Assembly (NCBI GenBank): GCA_022729735.1
Contig: DZAY01000003.1
Coordinates: 1 to 64,000, forward strand
From: Helicobacter cetorum
GTDB taxonomy: Bacteria > Campylobacterota > Campylobacteria > Campylobacterales > DZAY01
Reading direction: 5' to 3'
Length of the DNA stretch: 64,000 bases
In this document: positions 41,996 through 52,793 of the stretch, piece by piece
Layout: each line of letters begins with the position of its first letter
Numbering within the stretch: the stretch's first letter is position 1
The notes under the pieces: generated by a model
What the model was told of the DNA's origin: nothing
What the model saw: the letters and a program-made list of their open reading frames with translations, nothing else
Database searches by the model: none
Program-made: the position numbers and the translations under genes

Positions 41996-43474
41996 ATGTT
42001 AGATATTAGTTTTGATAGTTTAAATTTTGCAAGTATTGTTCCAATGTTAATTATTATCATTGGTGGTTTGACAATACTTACAGTTGATTTATTCAAAAAA
42101 GGTTTATCAAAAAGTTTTTATACAATAATTAGTGTTCTATTTATATCAATAGACCTTTTGGCAGTTATTAGTTATAGTAGTGGAGAGAGAGCTTTTTTTG
42201 ATGTAATATTAGTTGATGGTATCTCTTTATTATCACAAATGTTGATACTATTAGCATCTGCACTATTTATTCCTTTGGCTTTAACATCAAAAAGGTTTCA
42301 TGAGTTCTCTTATCCAGAATTTTTTGCACTCTTTTTATTTATGATTGCAGGTTTCCAATTTATGGTTTCATCAGATAATTTAATTCTGATTTTTATAGGT
42401 TTAGAAACAGCAGGTTTAGCACTATACACATTAATTGCTCTGCATAATAGAGATAAATCTATTGAAGCAGCAATTAAATATTTTACAATGGGTGCAATGG
42501 CAGCAGGATTTTTTGCATTTGGTTCTATGATTTTATATGGTTTGACAGGCAGTGTAGAGATTTACAAAATTGCAGAGATTTTAGTTATGAATGAGTTTCA
42601 ACCACTACCATTTATATTAACAGCTATTGTATTTATTTTGGCAGCACTTGGATTTAAACTCTCATTGGTTCCATTTCATACTTGGACTCCAGATGTGTAT
42701 GAAGGAACTTCAGCAGCATTAGCAGGTTATATGTCGATTGTTCCAAAAATTGCTGGTTTTGTTGTAGCTATGCGATTTTTTGAATTTTTTGTGCTTTCAG
42801 ATATTCCTATTGTTAATAATATTTTATTTGGAATAATTGTAATTACAATGACTTTGGCAAATATATTAGCACTTGTTCAAGAAGATGTTAAACGAATGTT
42901 AGCATTTAGTTCTATTTCACATGCTGCATTTGGATTTGTTGCAATTTATCTTGGAACTACTCAAGCAAATAGTGCTTTGTTTTTATATTGGACAATGTTC
43001 TTATTTGCAAACTTAGGAGCATTTACAATGCTTTGGGTTTCAAGACACAAAAGTCAAGTATGGCATGAGAGATATGACCATCCATATACAAAGTTTTCTG
43101 GTATGATAAAAATGATGCCAATGGGTGCTGTAATTATGGCAATATTTATGTTTGCACTTGCAGGTATGCCACCATTTTCTCTATTTTGGGGAAAAATGTA
43201 TATGATTAGTTCTGCTCTTAATGCTGGAGAGATAGCTTTGGCTATAATTATGGCATTAAATAGTGCAATAGCTGCATATTATTATATTAAGCTTGTTGTA
43301 TTTATGTTTTTTAAAGACCCAACAACAAACGATGGAACGGTTTATGTCAGAAATGCTTCTCATTCACTAAAAACAATTATAGGCTTTTCTGTAATTGTTA
43401 CAATCTTTTCATCACTTTTAGTAAATCCTTTATTAGAAATAATTGGTTATTATGTTACAATTAGCGGATTTTAA
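41996..43474 (+). CDS. nuoN: NADH-quinone oxidoreductase subunit N
   Basis: [50 protein letters not shown]. Confidence 0.96.
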   Translation: MLDISFDSLNFASIVPMLIIIIGGLTILTVDLFKKGLSKSFYTIISVLFISIDLLAVISYSSGERAFFDVILVDGISLLSQMLILLASALFIPLALTSKRFHEFSYPEFFALFLFMIAGFQFMVSSDNLILIFIGLETAGLALYTLIALHNRDKSIEAAIKYFTMGAMAAGFFAFGSMILYGLTGSVEIYKIAEILVMNEFQPLPFILTAIVFILAALGFKLSLVPFHTWTPDVYEGTSAALAGYMSIVPKIAGFVVAMRFFEFFVLSDIPIVNNILFGIIVITMTLANILALVQEDVKRMLAFSSISHAAFGFVAIYLGTTQANSALFLYWTMFLFANLGAFTMLWVSRHKSQVWHERYDHPYTKFSGMIKMMPMGAVIMAIFMFALAGMPPFSLFWGKMYMISSALNAGEIALAIIMALNSAIAAYYYIKLVVFMFFKDPTTNDGTVYVRNASHSLKTIIGFSVIVTIFSSLLVNPLLEIIGYYVTISGF

Positions 43475-43484
43475 ATTCCGCTAA
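43461..43484 (+). other. Stem-loop overlapping the nuoN stop codon (TTAGCGGA...TCCGCTAA, 8-bp arms)
   Basis: Perfect 8-bp inverted repeat, 8-nt loop; no following U tract, so a processing/stability element is as likely as a terminator. Confidence 0.45.
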
Positions 43485-43496
43485 GAGTAATAAGAG

Positions 43497-45863
43497 ATGA
43501 AAAGATTTTTACTTCCATTAATAATTTCTACCAAAATTTTTGCACTTAATCTAATTATGACGGGTGCTAAAGAAGATAATAAAAACTATTCAACTATAAA
43601 TTTGATTTATGATGAACCTTTTATATGCAGAGATAATAGAGATAGCAATGGCTATACAATAGATTATCTTTGTGAATTCAATAAAAAACCAAAAGAACAA
43701 ATCATTAGAAGTGAAAATAGATTTTTTAAAGTTACAAGTTTTTTAAAAGATGATAAATTTTATTTACTTATAACTCCTAAACAGAAATCAACTATAATAG
43801 CAAACAATTTAAATCTCAAAAATGAGCTAAATATATCTACTTTTAGAAATAATATATCAAAACATTGGTCTCTTATTGGTTATGAAAGTGAGAATATCCC
43901 TCTTTTGCAAAATTTACAAAAAAAAGATGGTCTCAAATTTCCAATTAATATACAAAATATTGAAACACCATATATTGGAAGTTTAGATATAAATAAAATA
44001 CCTATCGAATATGAAGATAATGGAGATATTGGATTTTATTTAGATATTAAAAAAAGTATAAAAAATGGTGATTATAACTCTGTGCTAAGTTCATTAGATG
44101 GTTTTGAAGAGAGGTATCCTGATTCTATTTTTCAAAGTGAATTTATTTTATTTAAAATAAAAGCATTAAATGAAGTTGGCAAAGATAAAGAGAGTGATAT
44201 TATCGAACTTGCAAAAGCTTGGATGAAAAAATATCCATCAGATGAAAACTTACCAGAAGTTTTAACAATTTTAGCAAGAAATTACTCTAAAATAGGAATG
44301 TCAACTGATGCAAATTACTATTTTGAGAGGGTTATAAATGACCACTATTATAGTAAATTTTCAGATTTAGCAAAAGTTTATTATGCTGACCACAAATTAT
44401 CATCTGGTTCAAAAAATGCTGAAGCTATCAAGCTATATCAAGAAGCCCTTTATAATACAAAAGATTTAGAAATAGCATCTTTATCAGCTGTTAAACTTGG
44501 AAATTTATATTTAGAATTGGGAGAGTTAGATAAAGGTTTAGCACTTTATGAAAAAATATTTAGTTCAAATATGGATTTCTTTTTTAAAGATTTAAATAAA
44601 GCAAGAGAATTTATAAGTAGAGTAGCAGAAAAAGGTGGAATTGCATTTAGTGCAAAAGTTGGAAATGAGCTTTTAAATAGAGTTAATAAATTGGAAAGTA
44701 TATATGAAGTAACTTTAAAAGATGTTGGTATTTGGCTTGACGATTCAAAAAATGCAGATAGTGCAATAGCAAAATATAAACAATATTTAGAAGAGTTACC
44801 ATTTGGATTATATGCTCAAGAGATACAAAAAAGATATGATAAACTACTATTTGAAACAAATAGTGATAGTTTTGAAGCTCAAATAAAATATTTTGATGAG
44901 TTAATAGAAAAATATGCAACTCAAGATATAGCTCATGAAGCACTTTATAAAAAAGCAAAACTTTTATTTGATAATAAAAAATTCAAAGATGTGCTGGATT
45001 TAGAAAATGAATTAAAATCAGCACCAAATTATGAAGCCAAAAATTCAAAAGAGTTAATAGAGCTTTCAGCAAAAGAGTTAGCACAAAATTCTTTGCAAAA
45101 TAGAGATTGCAAACAAGCTGTATCTACAATCAAAAAATATAGTGTAAAAGTTGATACAATGGATAAAGAGCTGTTTTATTGCTTTTTGGATAGTGGAGAG
45201 TTAAAAATGGCACAAGATATAGTAACTCCACACATAAAAGATAGTGATTTAAATGAAAGACTATTTTGGCTATATAATTCATCAAAGCTTTTATTAAAAA
45301 ATGGGGATTACAAAAATGCAATGCAATCTTCAAAAGATGTCTTGGCACTTGCACAAAATTTAAAACAAGATAAATATAGCGATGTAATATATACTATGTT
45401 TGATGCTTATAAAGGATTAAAAGATAGTCAAAATATGTTGGAAACTGCTGTTGAGATTAAAAAAAACTTTGCTAAAAATATTGATAGTTTAGCAGTTTAT
45501 CGTGAAGTTACAAAAATAGGAATTGAGCGAAAAGATGATATTTTAACAAATAGTTATGCTAAAAAGATTATAGATTTACAAAATAGTAGTGGTGTATATT
45601 TAGAGAGTCCATTTGCAGAGTTTTCATTTATGCAATCGGCACTGAATTTAAAAAAAGAAGCTGAAGCAATAGATGTTGGTGAAGCGATGCTGAAAAAAGG
45701 GATTGATAATAAAGATAAAGTTAGAGTATTGTATATGCTTGGTTTAGCTCATCAAAAGAGCAATAGTATAGTTTCAAAAGAGAAATTTAGCGAGTGTGTA
45801 GATATGAATGTTACATCATCTTGGGGAAATTTGTGTAAAGAGGCTTTAAAATTGGTAGAATAG
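43497..45863 (+). CDS. pflA: PflA-like TPR-rich periplasmic flagellar motor-associated protein
   Basis: 788 aa, N-terminal signal peptide, repetitive TPR/SEL-like helices, position directly after nuoN as in Campylobacter jejuni (nuoN-pflA). Confidence 0.8.
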   Translation: MKRFLLPLIISTKIFALNLIMTGAKEDNKNYSTINLIYDEPFICRDNRDSNGYTIDYLCEFNKKPKEQIIRSENRFFKVTSFLKDDKFYLLITPKQKSTIIANNLNLKNELNISTFRNNISKHWSLIGYESENIPLLQNLQKKDGLKFPINIQNIETPYIGSLDINKIPIEYEDNGDIGFYLDIKKSIKNGDYNSVLSSLDGFEERYPDSIFQSEFILFKIKALNEVGKDKESDIIELAKAWMKKYPSDENLPEVLTILARNYSKIGMSTDANYYFERVINDHYYSKFSDLAKVYYADHKLSSGSKNAEAIKLYQEALYNTKDLEIASLSAVKLGNLYLELGELDKGLALYEKIFSSNMDFFFKDLNKAREFISRVAEKGGIAFSAKVGNELLNRVNKLESIYEVTLKDVGIWLDDSKNADSAIAKYKQYLEELPFGLYAQEIQKRYDKLLFETNSDSFEAQIKYFDELIEKYATQDIAHEALYKKAKLLFDNKKFKDVLDLENELKSAPNYEAKNSKELIELSAKELAQNSLQNRDCKQAVSTIKKYSVKVDTMDKELFYCFLDSGELKMAQDIVTPHIKDSDLNERLFWLYNSSKLLLKNGDYKNAMQSSKDVLALAQNLKQDKYSDVIYTMFDAYKGLKDSQNMLETAVEIKKNFAKNIDSLAVYREVTKIGIERKDDILTNSYAKKIIDLQNSSGVYLESPFAEFSFMQSALNLKKEAEAIDVGEAMLKKGIDNKDKVRVLYMLGLAHQKSNSIVSKEKFSECVDMNVTSSWGNLCKEALKLVE

Positions 45864-45880
45864 CTAAGGTTTTACCTTAA

Positions 45881-46387
45881 CTATCTCTTAAATTGTTCAA
45901 TAAACTCCAAAATATCATCATATAAAGCACTTAAATCTTCTTCGTGAGTTACCTCATCAGTTAAAATTTGATTTACAATATTATAGGTTACAATATCTCT
46001 ATCTTTAACAATTTCTGAAATTTCTGAATAAATTGAAATTGCACACTGCTCACCTTTAATTGCATCTTTTAATACATCTAATACATCTGGCTTTGTAGGT
46101 GCATCATATCCACAATTTGCATATTTAAACCAATCTTGTGGATGTAATATAGGAGTTCCACCTAATTGAATAATTCTATCTGCAACTAAATTGGCATGAT
46201 TTAACTCTTCAGTTGCATGTTGAGTTAGTTCTGCAATAACAGCATCTTTCATGATACCTTTTGTAACTTTTGCTTCTATAAAATATTGATAATATGCTAA
46301 CCACTCATCACAATAAGCTCTATTTAATAGCTCTATAACCTTTTCTGCTTCAATCCCTTTTAGAATGGATATTCCCTTTTTTGCCAT
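45881..46387 (-). CDS. Ferritin-like / Dps-like (bacterioferritin-type) diiron protein
   Basis: DEWLAYYQYFIEAK, ELTQHATEELNHANLVADRI, GEQCAISIYSEI, ILTDEVTHEEDL. Confidence 0.85.
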   Translation of the reverse strand: MAKKGISILKGIEAEKVIELLNRAYCDEWLAYYQYFIEAKVTKGIMKDAVIAELTQHATEELNHANLVADRIIQLGGTPILHPQDWFKYANCGYDAPTKPDVLDVLKDAIKGEQCAISIYSEISEIVKDRDIVTYNIVNQILTDEVTHEEDLSALYDDILEFIEQFKR

Positions 46388-46397
46388 TTTTCACTCC

Positions 46398-47045
46398 TTA
46401 ATATAAACACTCTTTTTTGAAATGTTCTTGTGGAACTTTACATAATGGACAAGCTTTTGGAGCCTTTTTACCTCTATGAACATGCCCACAGACTTCACAA
46501 ACCCAAACCTCTTCTTCATCACTATTTAAAAATCCATCAGCTTTTAGTGCATCTTGCAACTCTCTATACTCTCGCTCATGTTCTACTTCAACTTTTGCAA
46601 TCATTTCAAATAGTTTTGCAATGTTGTTAAATCCTTCATCTTTTGCAATTTTTGCAAACTCTGGATACATAACCATATATTCATAATTTTCACCAGCCAT
46701 ACCTGTATCAAGATTTTTGAGAGTAATTTCGCTCTCACTCCCATCTATCATCATATGATATGCCTTAAATTCTGCTCTTGCATGATACATTTCATTAATC
46801 GCAGCTTCTCTAAAATGTTCTGCTACTCTTAAATATCCCTCTTTTTCTGCAATATCAGCAAATAAATCATACTTATTTCTTGCCATAGATTCACCAGCAA
46901 AAGCTTTCATCAAATTTACAGCTGTTAAATTTTCTGTTATAAGTTGCATATTTTCCCCACAACAGTTAAGTGTTCCACCACCTACATGTTGAACTTCAAC
47001 CTCATTTCCACATTTGTTACACTTATATGTTTCATATTTTTTCAC
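46398..47045 (-). CDS. Rubrerythrin with N-terminal desulforedoxin-like and C-terminal rubredoxin domains (desulforubrerythrin)
   Basis: YKCNKCGNEVEV...LNCCGENM; ferritin-like ExxH pairs; WVCEVCGHVHRGKKAPKACPLC. Confidence 0.93.
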   Translation of the reverse strand: MKKYETYKCNKCGNEVEVQHVGGGTLNCCGENMQLITENLTAVNLMKAFAGESMARNKYDLFADIAEKEGYLRVAEHFREAAINEMYHARAEFKAYHMMIDGSESEITLKNLDTGMAGENYEYMVMYPEFAKIAKDEGFNNIAKLFEMIAKVEVEHEREYRELQDALKADGFLNSDEEEVWVCEVCGHVHRGKKAPKACPLCKVPQEHFKKECLY

Positions 47046-47088
47046 ACTTCCCTCCTTTTTTTAATTGATAAATTTTATCATTTAGAGC

Positions 47089-49278
47089 TTAAAATTTATT
47101 AAACCCAATTTGCCCCAAAGCTATTCCACCATCATTTACAGGCACTCTCTCATTTATATAAAACTCTATTTTGTGAGCTTTTAATTTTTTAAACAGAATA
47201 TTACAAAGTGTGCTATTTTGAAAAACTCCACCACTTAAAACTAATGGAAGAGCCTCTTTTTTTGCAATAGTCAATATCATCTCTACAACTGTATTAAAAA
47301 ATTTAGATATACCTTCTGTTTTATCTTCATGTATCATCTCTTTAAAGATTTCTTTAAATTTAATAACTTCTCCATCTATACTAAAATTATAACTATCGCT
47401 AATATTTTCATCATAAAAACTCTCCAATATCAATCCACTTTCACCCTCATAGTCTAAAACTTGCACAATATTATAAAGTGATGCAACTCCATCAAAAACT
47501 CTTCCCATTGAGCTTGTAAATGGTGAGTTAATCCCTTTTTGATAAATTTTATAAAGTATATCTATCTCATTTTCGCTAAAATAGTCTATATTTATATCTC
47601 TTCCAAAAATATCAAATAGAAGTGATAATAAAATTCGTTTTGGCTCTTTGATTGCAACTTCACCTCCAAGTAGTCTAAATTTCTCTAAATGGTAAGCTCT
47701 TTTATATTTATTATAATTTCCAATTATAAACTCTCCTCCCCAAATAGTTCCATCATCTCCCAATCCACTCCCATCAAAAATAACTCCTAAATAGTCTCTA
47801 TTTTCCAATTTATGTTCAATCAAAACTGATAGGAAATGTGCATAATGGTGCTGAATTGCAACTCCATTTTGTGCAAATTTAGAAGAGTAATAAGATTGGT
47901 TTTTATCTTTAACAATCAAATCTTCACTAAAATCATAAATTAATTTCAATCGATTTATTGAATTTTTGAAATGTTTCATCGTTTCAAATGAGTTTAAATC
48001 TCCAATATGTGGAGAAAGTATCGCGATGTTTTTAAAAGCTATTGCCACTACACTTTTTTGATTTGCTCCAACAGATAAGATATTTTGATTTAAGCTAAAT
48101 GGAAGTTTTATATCAATAGGAGCAAAACCTCTGCCTCGCCTTAAAGTCATAACTTTATCATCTACTACTTGCAAAATTGAGTCATCAACTATATTTATGA
48201 TATTTCTATTGTAATCTAAAACATAATCATATTTAATTTTTACTAACTCATCACTATTACTAACAATTGGCTCATCTGAAATATTTGCACTTGTGCAAAC
48301 TATGGGAGAGTTTAATAGCTCTAATAGCAGATGATATATTGGATTAGATGGTAACATAACTCCTATTTTATTGATACTTGGAGCTATGTTTTTTGATAAT
48401 TTCGCACCATCTTTTAAATTAAGTAAAACTATTGGTCGCTCTAAAGAGTTTAAACAGCTCTCTTCTAAACTATTCACATAAGCTATATTTTGCACCATTT
48501 CTATATCTTTTGCAACTATTGCAAACGGTTTTCTTGCTCTTTTTTTTATTTCTCTAAGCCGTTTCACAGTTTCAAAGTTCAAAGCATCACAAACTAAATG
48601 AAATCCACCAACACCTTTTATTGCGACAATATAACCATCTTTTATAATATTAGAAAGTTTAACTATTGCTTCATAATTTTTATCAATTAAATTCCAATTT
48701 TTATCTTTTAAAGCTAACTCTGGCCCACATTTAAAACAGCTAATTGGCTGGGCATGGTATCTTCTATTATTTGGATTTATATACTCATCTTCGCACTCAC
48801 TACACATTTCAAACTCATTCATAGATGTATTTGCTCTATCATAAGGAAGAGATTTTATAATGCTAAATCTAACTCCACAATTTATACAGTTTATAAATGG
48901 ATAGTTAAATCTTCTATTAGTTTTATCTTTCAACTCTTTTAAACACTCTTCACACACTCCAATATCTGAAGGAATTATTGCAACTTTTGATTTTTCATCT
49001 ACACTTTCTAAAATCGAAAAATCAACTCTTCCCAAAGGTTTTAAAAACTCTATTTTCATATCATCAATTACAGCTCTATTTGGTTTATTACTATTTAATA
49101 ACTTTATAAATTCTAAGAGTTTATGCCATTCTCCTTCAATATCAATCAAAACTCCAGCACTGCTATTTATAACAGTTCCATTAAGTTTTAGTTTTGTAGC
49201 TTCTTTATACACAAAAGGTCTAAATCCAACACCTTGAACAATCCCAAACAGAGCTATTTTCATCCGTTTTATCATCAA
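47089..49278 (-). CDS. hypF: Carbamoyltransferase HypF ([NiFe]-hydrogenase maturation)
   Basis: Acylphosphatase GIVQGVGFRPFVYKEA; zinc fingers CEECLKEL..CINCGVRFS, CSECEDEY..CFKCGP; YrdC region; HHYAHFLSVLIEH; LSGGVFQNSTL. Confidence 0.96.
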   Translation of the reverse strand: MMIKRMKIALFGIVQGVGFRPFVYKEATKLKLNGTVINSSAGVLIDIEGEWHKLLEFIKLLNSNKPNRAVIDDMKIEFLKPLGRVDFSILESVDEKSKVAIIPSDIGVCEECLKELKDKTNRRFNYPFINCINCGVRFSIIKSLPYDRANTSMNEFEMCSECEDEYINPNNRRYHAQPISCFKCGPELALKDKNWNLIDKNYEAIVKLSNIIKDGYIVAIKGVGGFHLVCDALNFETVKRLREIKKRARKPFAIVAKDIEMVQNIAYVNSLEESCLNSLERPIVLLNLKDGAKLSKNIAPSINKIGVMLPSNPIYHLLLELLNSPIVCTSANISDEPIVSNSDELVKIKYDYVLDYNRNIINIVDDSILQVVDDKVMTLRRGRGFAPIDIKLPFSLNQNILSVGANQKSVVAIAFKNIAILSPHIGDLNSFETMKHFKNSINRLKLIYDFSEDLIVKDKNQSYYSSKFAQNGVAIQHHYAHFLSVLIEHKLENRDYLGVIFDGSGLGDDGTIWGGEFIIGNYNKYKRAYHLEKFRLLGGEVAIKEPKRILLSLLFDIFGRDINIDYFSENEIDILYKIYQKGINSPFTSSMGRVFDGVASLYNIVQVLDYEGESGLILESFYDENISDSYNFSIDGEVIKFKEIFKEMIHEDKTEGISKFFNTVVEMILTIAKKEALPLVLSGGVFQNSTLCNILFKKLKAHKIEFYINERVPVNDGGIALGQIGFNKF

Positions 49279-49322
49279 TCTACCTAACTTTTATACTATA
49301 TTTTATATAATTTTAGCAGAGT

Positions 49323-50468
49323 TTGTTTTCAAAAGGAGACACTTTGAAAAAGCACAAAATTTTAATAGTAGATGATAACTTAAAAAATGTTCAAATATTA
49401 GCAAATTTCTTGAGAGATTTTTATTCAATAATCTTTGCAACTAATGGTAAAAATGCAATATCAATTGTCCAAAATAAAAAAGAAGGAATTGATTTAATTT
49501 TGCTTGATGTAATGATGCCAGAAATTGATGGTTTTGAAGTTTGCAGAATTTTAAAAGCTAATGATGATACAAAATCTATTCCAATAATATTTGTAACAGC
49601 TAAAAGCGACCAAGATAGTATAAGAATGGGATTTGAGTTAGGAAGTGTAGATTATATTACAAAGCCATTTAACTCTCAAGAACTATTAGCAAGAGTAAAT
49701 ACACATTTAACATTGCGAGATTACCAAAAAGATTTAGAAGAGAGAGTTCAAAGAGAGATTGAAGAGCGATTAAAACAGCAATCAATACTAATTCAACAAA
49801 GCAAAATGGCAGAGCTTGGAAATTTAATAGGTATTATTTCTCATCAATGGAAGCAACCAATTACAGTGCTTGGAATGTTGATTGATATACTTGATTTGGA
49901 CTTTAAAAATGATGAACTTACAAGCGAATCTTTGAGCGATTTTTGCAATCAAGCAAAAGAGCAGATACAGTTTATTAGTCATACAATTGATGATTTTAAA
50001 GAGTTTTTTAAACCATCACAAAAAAAAGCAGAATTTGATGTAAAAGATGCAATTGGTGAAATTTTGAGACTATTTAAGAAAATGTTTGAAAAGTTTGGAA
50101 TTACAATTGAAATTATTGAGCGAGAACCAATCAAATTATTTGGATTTAAAAATTACTTTAAACAGGTTGTATTAAATCTATTAAATAATGCAAAAGATGC
50201 AATTATAGAAAATGGTAGAAGAGTTGGAAGAATTGTAATAGAAATAGAAAATAAAACTATAAAGTTTAAAGATAATGGTGGTGGAATAAAAGAAGATGTA
50301 ATTGATTTACTATTTAATAATTTCGTATCCACTAAAGGTGAAAATGGGACAGGAATTGGACTTAGTATGAGTAAAAAGATTTTAGTAGATGAGTTTAATG
50401 CTTCTATTTATGCTAAAAATTGGGAAAGTGGAGCTGTATTTATAATAAATTTTAAAGAGAGTAGCTGA
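49323..50468 (+). CDS. Receiver-domain / histidine kinase hybrid (REC-HisKA-HATPase), soluble
   Basis: ILLDVMMPEIDGFEV, KPFNSQELLARV; GIISHQWKQPI; NLLNNAKDAI; GTGIGLSMSKKI. Confidence 0.93.
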   Translation: MFSKGDTLKKHKILIVDDNLKNVQILANFLRDFYSIIFATNGKNAISIVQNKKEGIDLILLDVMMPEIDGFEVCRILKANDDTKSIPIIFVTAKSDQDSIRMGFELGSVDYITKPFNSQELLARVNTHLTLRDYQKDLEERVQREIEERLKQQSILIQQSKMAELGNLIGIISHQWKQPITVLGMLIDILDLDFKNDELTSESLSDFCNQAKEQIQFISHTIDDFKEFFKPSQKKAEFDVKDAIGEILRLFKKMFEKFGITIEIIEREPIKLFGFKNYFKQVVLNLLNNAKDAIIENGRRVGRIVIEIENKTIKFKDNGGGIKEDVIDLLFNNFVSTKGENGTGIGLSMSKKILVDEFNASIYAKNWESGAVFIINFKESS

Positions 50469-51877
50469 TGAAAAAAATTATCCTTATTTTAGATGGAGAG
50501 ATAGCAAAACATTTTTTAAATAGATTAATAACTTCTTATGTTTCTCACAATGAGTATCTTGTAATTTACTCCAAAAAATCGCTACTTCCAGAAATTCGTC
50601 CAGAAAATTTCACATTTTATAAATTTGACCCAACAAGTGCTTTAAAATTAGCAGGAGTTATTAGAGGAAATATATCCTCTGTATATATTATTATGCGAAA
50701 TAGATTAGAAGTTGAAAGTATATATAAAACTATTCGATTACATAAACCAGAATTACAAATTTTTATGCTTGATATGTGGGATTTAGAAGAGTTTAATGAT
50801 AAAAATTTGATACAGATAAACTCAAATACAATATTAGCAGGTAGAATATTTGACCATTTACCAGATGTGCCTTTAACATCTCATGATGTTGGACTTGGAA
50901 TTGGTGAAATTATGGAAGTTTTAGTTCCATTTGGTAGCTCTTATGTATATAGAAACATTGGCTCAATTGAGCAAGTGAATTGGAAAATAGTTGCACTTTA
51001 TAGAAATAATACATTAATTCTTCCACGACCAACACTGATACTTTCTCCAAATGATGTGTTAATAATAATTGGTGAGCCTCGAGTTTTAAAAAATGTTTAT
51101 AGTGCTATAAAAAAAGAGTTAGGACAATTTCCTTCGCCTTTTGGCACAAATATATATTTATATATAGATTTTAAATCTCAACAAGAGTTTATGATAAAAA
51201 AAGCTTTTGATGAAGCGATATTTTTGCATCAAAAACTAAAAAATAAGAAATTAATTATTAGAATATTAAATCCATCAAATCCAGAATTAATGCAAATAAT
51301 AAAAGAGAGTGAAGCAAAAGATATTGTTGTAATAATTGATTATAAAGATAGTAATGCAACAACTGTATTAAGAGATGATGTGCGATTTTATAATATTGGA
51401 CTAATTATCATTCCAAATTGTAGTTTTATAAAAAAAGCTAATAGAGAACTGCTATTTAATTTAAATATTCCTGTCTTAAAAATTGGAATAAAGACTCTTA
51501 TTGATATAAAAGAGTCATTAGTAATATTATCAGATACAGTAGGAGGAGAAAAAATATCACCCGTTGTATTTGATATATCATCACAACTAAATCTAAAAAT
51601 AAAACTCTCAAACATCGACCCAGAGGGCGATAGTAAGGATAAATTAATAGAACATTACAAGACATTATCAAAAATATTTTCAAAAGATATTCATGTAATA
51701 TCAATGCAAAAAAATCCATTAAAAGAAGCAAAATCGATGGACAACTTTTTGCAATTTATGCCTTTTACTAAAAATATTGCAACAAGAAGATTTTTATCTA
51801 TATTTTCTACAAATATTGAACAGCTATTTTTTAAATTGAGTGAGTATAATCAGCTATTTATACCAATAGCACTTTAG
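50468..51877 (+). CDS. TrkA-C/RCK-like domain protein
   Basis: TrkA-N-like start, RCK_C-like block WKIVALYRNNTLILPRPTLILSPNDVLIIIGEP. Confidence 0.65.
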   Translation: MKKIILILDGEIAKHFLNRLITSYVSHNEYLVIYSKKSLLPEIRPENFTFYKFDPTSALKLAGVIRGNISSVYIIMRNRLEVESIYKTIRLHKPELQIFMLDMWDLEEFNDKNLIQINSNTILAGRIFDHLPDVPLTSHDVGLGIGEIMEVLVPFGSSYVYRNIGSIEQVNWKIVALYRNNTLILPRPTLILSPNDVLIIIGEPRVLKNVYSAIKKELGQFPSPFGTNIYLYIDFKSQQEFMIKKAFDEAIFLHQKLKNKKLIIRILNPSNPELMQIIKESEAKDIVVIIDYKDSNATTVLRDDVRFYNIGLIIIPNCSFIKKANRELLFNLNIPVLKIGIKTLIDIKESLVILSDTVGGEKISPVVFDISSQLNLKIKLSNIDPEGDSKDKLIEHYKTLSKIFSKDIHVISMQKNPLKEAKSMDNFLQFMPFTKNIATRRFLSIFSTNIEQLFFKLSEYNQLFIPIAL

Positions 51878-51969
51878 AAACAATTCATTTCTTAAAAAAA
51901 AAATTAATATCTTTATTAATATTTTTTAAATAGAATTATAAGAAATTTCTAAATAGATATCAAAAGGTT

Positions 51970-52281
51970 ATGAACATGGATATAAAAGTTGAAAAAGATA
52001 GTACTAAATTAGAGCTAATTATCACAGGTTCGGTTAATTCCATTCAAGACTCTATGAGTATAAAATCTACATTATCATCAGTTATAGGAACTAATAAAGG
52101 AGTTGCAATAACTGTAAAGATATTAGATTCATACACTCTACCATCATCAATAATAGGGACATTTCTAAAATATAGAGAAATTGATAAGTTGGACTTAACA
52201 GTAATAGTAAAACAAGACGAGTTATATAATTCTCTTGATAGATTAAACTTAGTATCTATATTAAATGTTAAAAAGTTTTAG
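51970..52281 (+). CDS. Small STAS-like protein (103 aa)
   Basis: LELIITGSVNSIQDSMSIKSTL...AITVKILDSYTLPSSIIGTFLKYRE; alternating beta/alpha pattern. Confidence 0.45.
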   Translation: MNMDIKVEKDSTKLELIITGSVNSIQDSMSIKSTLSSVIGTNKGVAITVKILDSYTLPSSIIGTFLKYREIDKLDLTVIVKQDELYNSLDRLNLVSILNVKKF

Positions 52282-52289
52282 GAGAGTTT

Positions 52290-52793
52290 ATGAATAGAGT
52301 AACTCCTACAATGGTTGAAAAGAATTTTGGTGAAAGTGAAATAATTGTATCAAAAACAGATACAAAAGGTAAAATTACTTATGGAAATGAGCTTTTTATA
52401 CAGTTATCAGGATATAGTGAAGAAGAGCTTTTAAATGCTCCACACAATATAATACGACATCCAGATATGCCAAAAGCTGTATTTAAGTTACTTTGGGAAA
52501 CACTATCTCAAAAAAAAGAGATTTTTGCTTATGTTAAAAATTTAGCAAAAGATGGTAGTTTTTATTGGGTATTAGCAAATGTAACACCATCATTTGATGA
52601 AAATGGTAAAGTTATAGGTTATCACTCTGTAAGAAGGAAACCGACAAAAAGTGCTATTTCAACAGTTGAAACACTATATAAAGAGCTATTAAATAGAGAA
52701 AGAAGTGGTGGAGTGAATGCAAGTGAAGAGAGTTTAAAAGCTCTATTATCAGATAAAAAGGTTAGTTATGAACAATTTATCTTATCTATCTAA
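52290..52793 (+). CDS. Aer/CetB-like PAS-domain energy-taxis protein
   Basis: [35 protein letters not shown]...[20 protein letters not shown]. Confidence 0.85.
   Translation: MNRVTPTMVEKNFGESEIIVSKTDTKGKITYGNELFIQLSGYSEEELLNAPHNIIRHPDMPKAVFKLLWETLSQKKEIFAYVKNLAKDGSFYWVLANVTPSFDENGKVIGYHSVRRKPTKSAISTVETLYKELLNRERSGGVNASEESLKALLSDKKVSYEQFILSI

Noticed and set aside
45865-45879. TAAGGT-TTT-ACCTTA inverted repeat between convergent pflA and ferritin-like genes
   Set aside because: Only 6-bp arms with no U tract on either strand; plausible but too weak to call a terminator.
51893-51903. A-homopolymer in the intergenic region before the STAS-like gene, considered as a phase-variable tract
   Set aside because: A/T runs of this length are common in this AT-rich sequence; no promoter spacing or read-level evidence for slippage.
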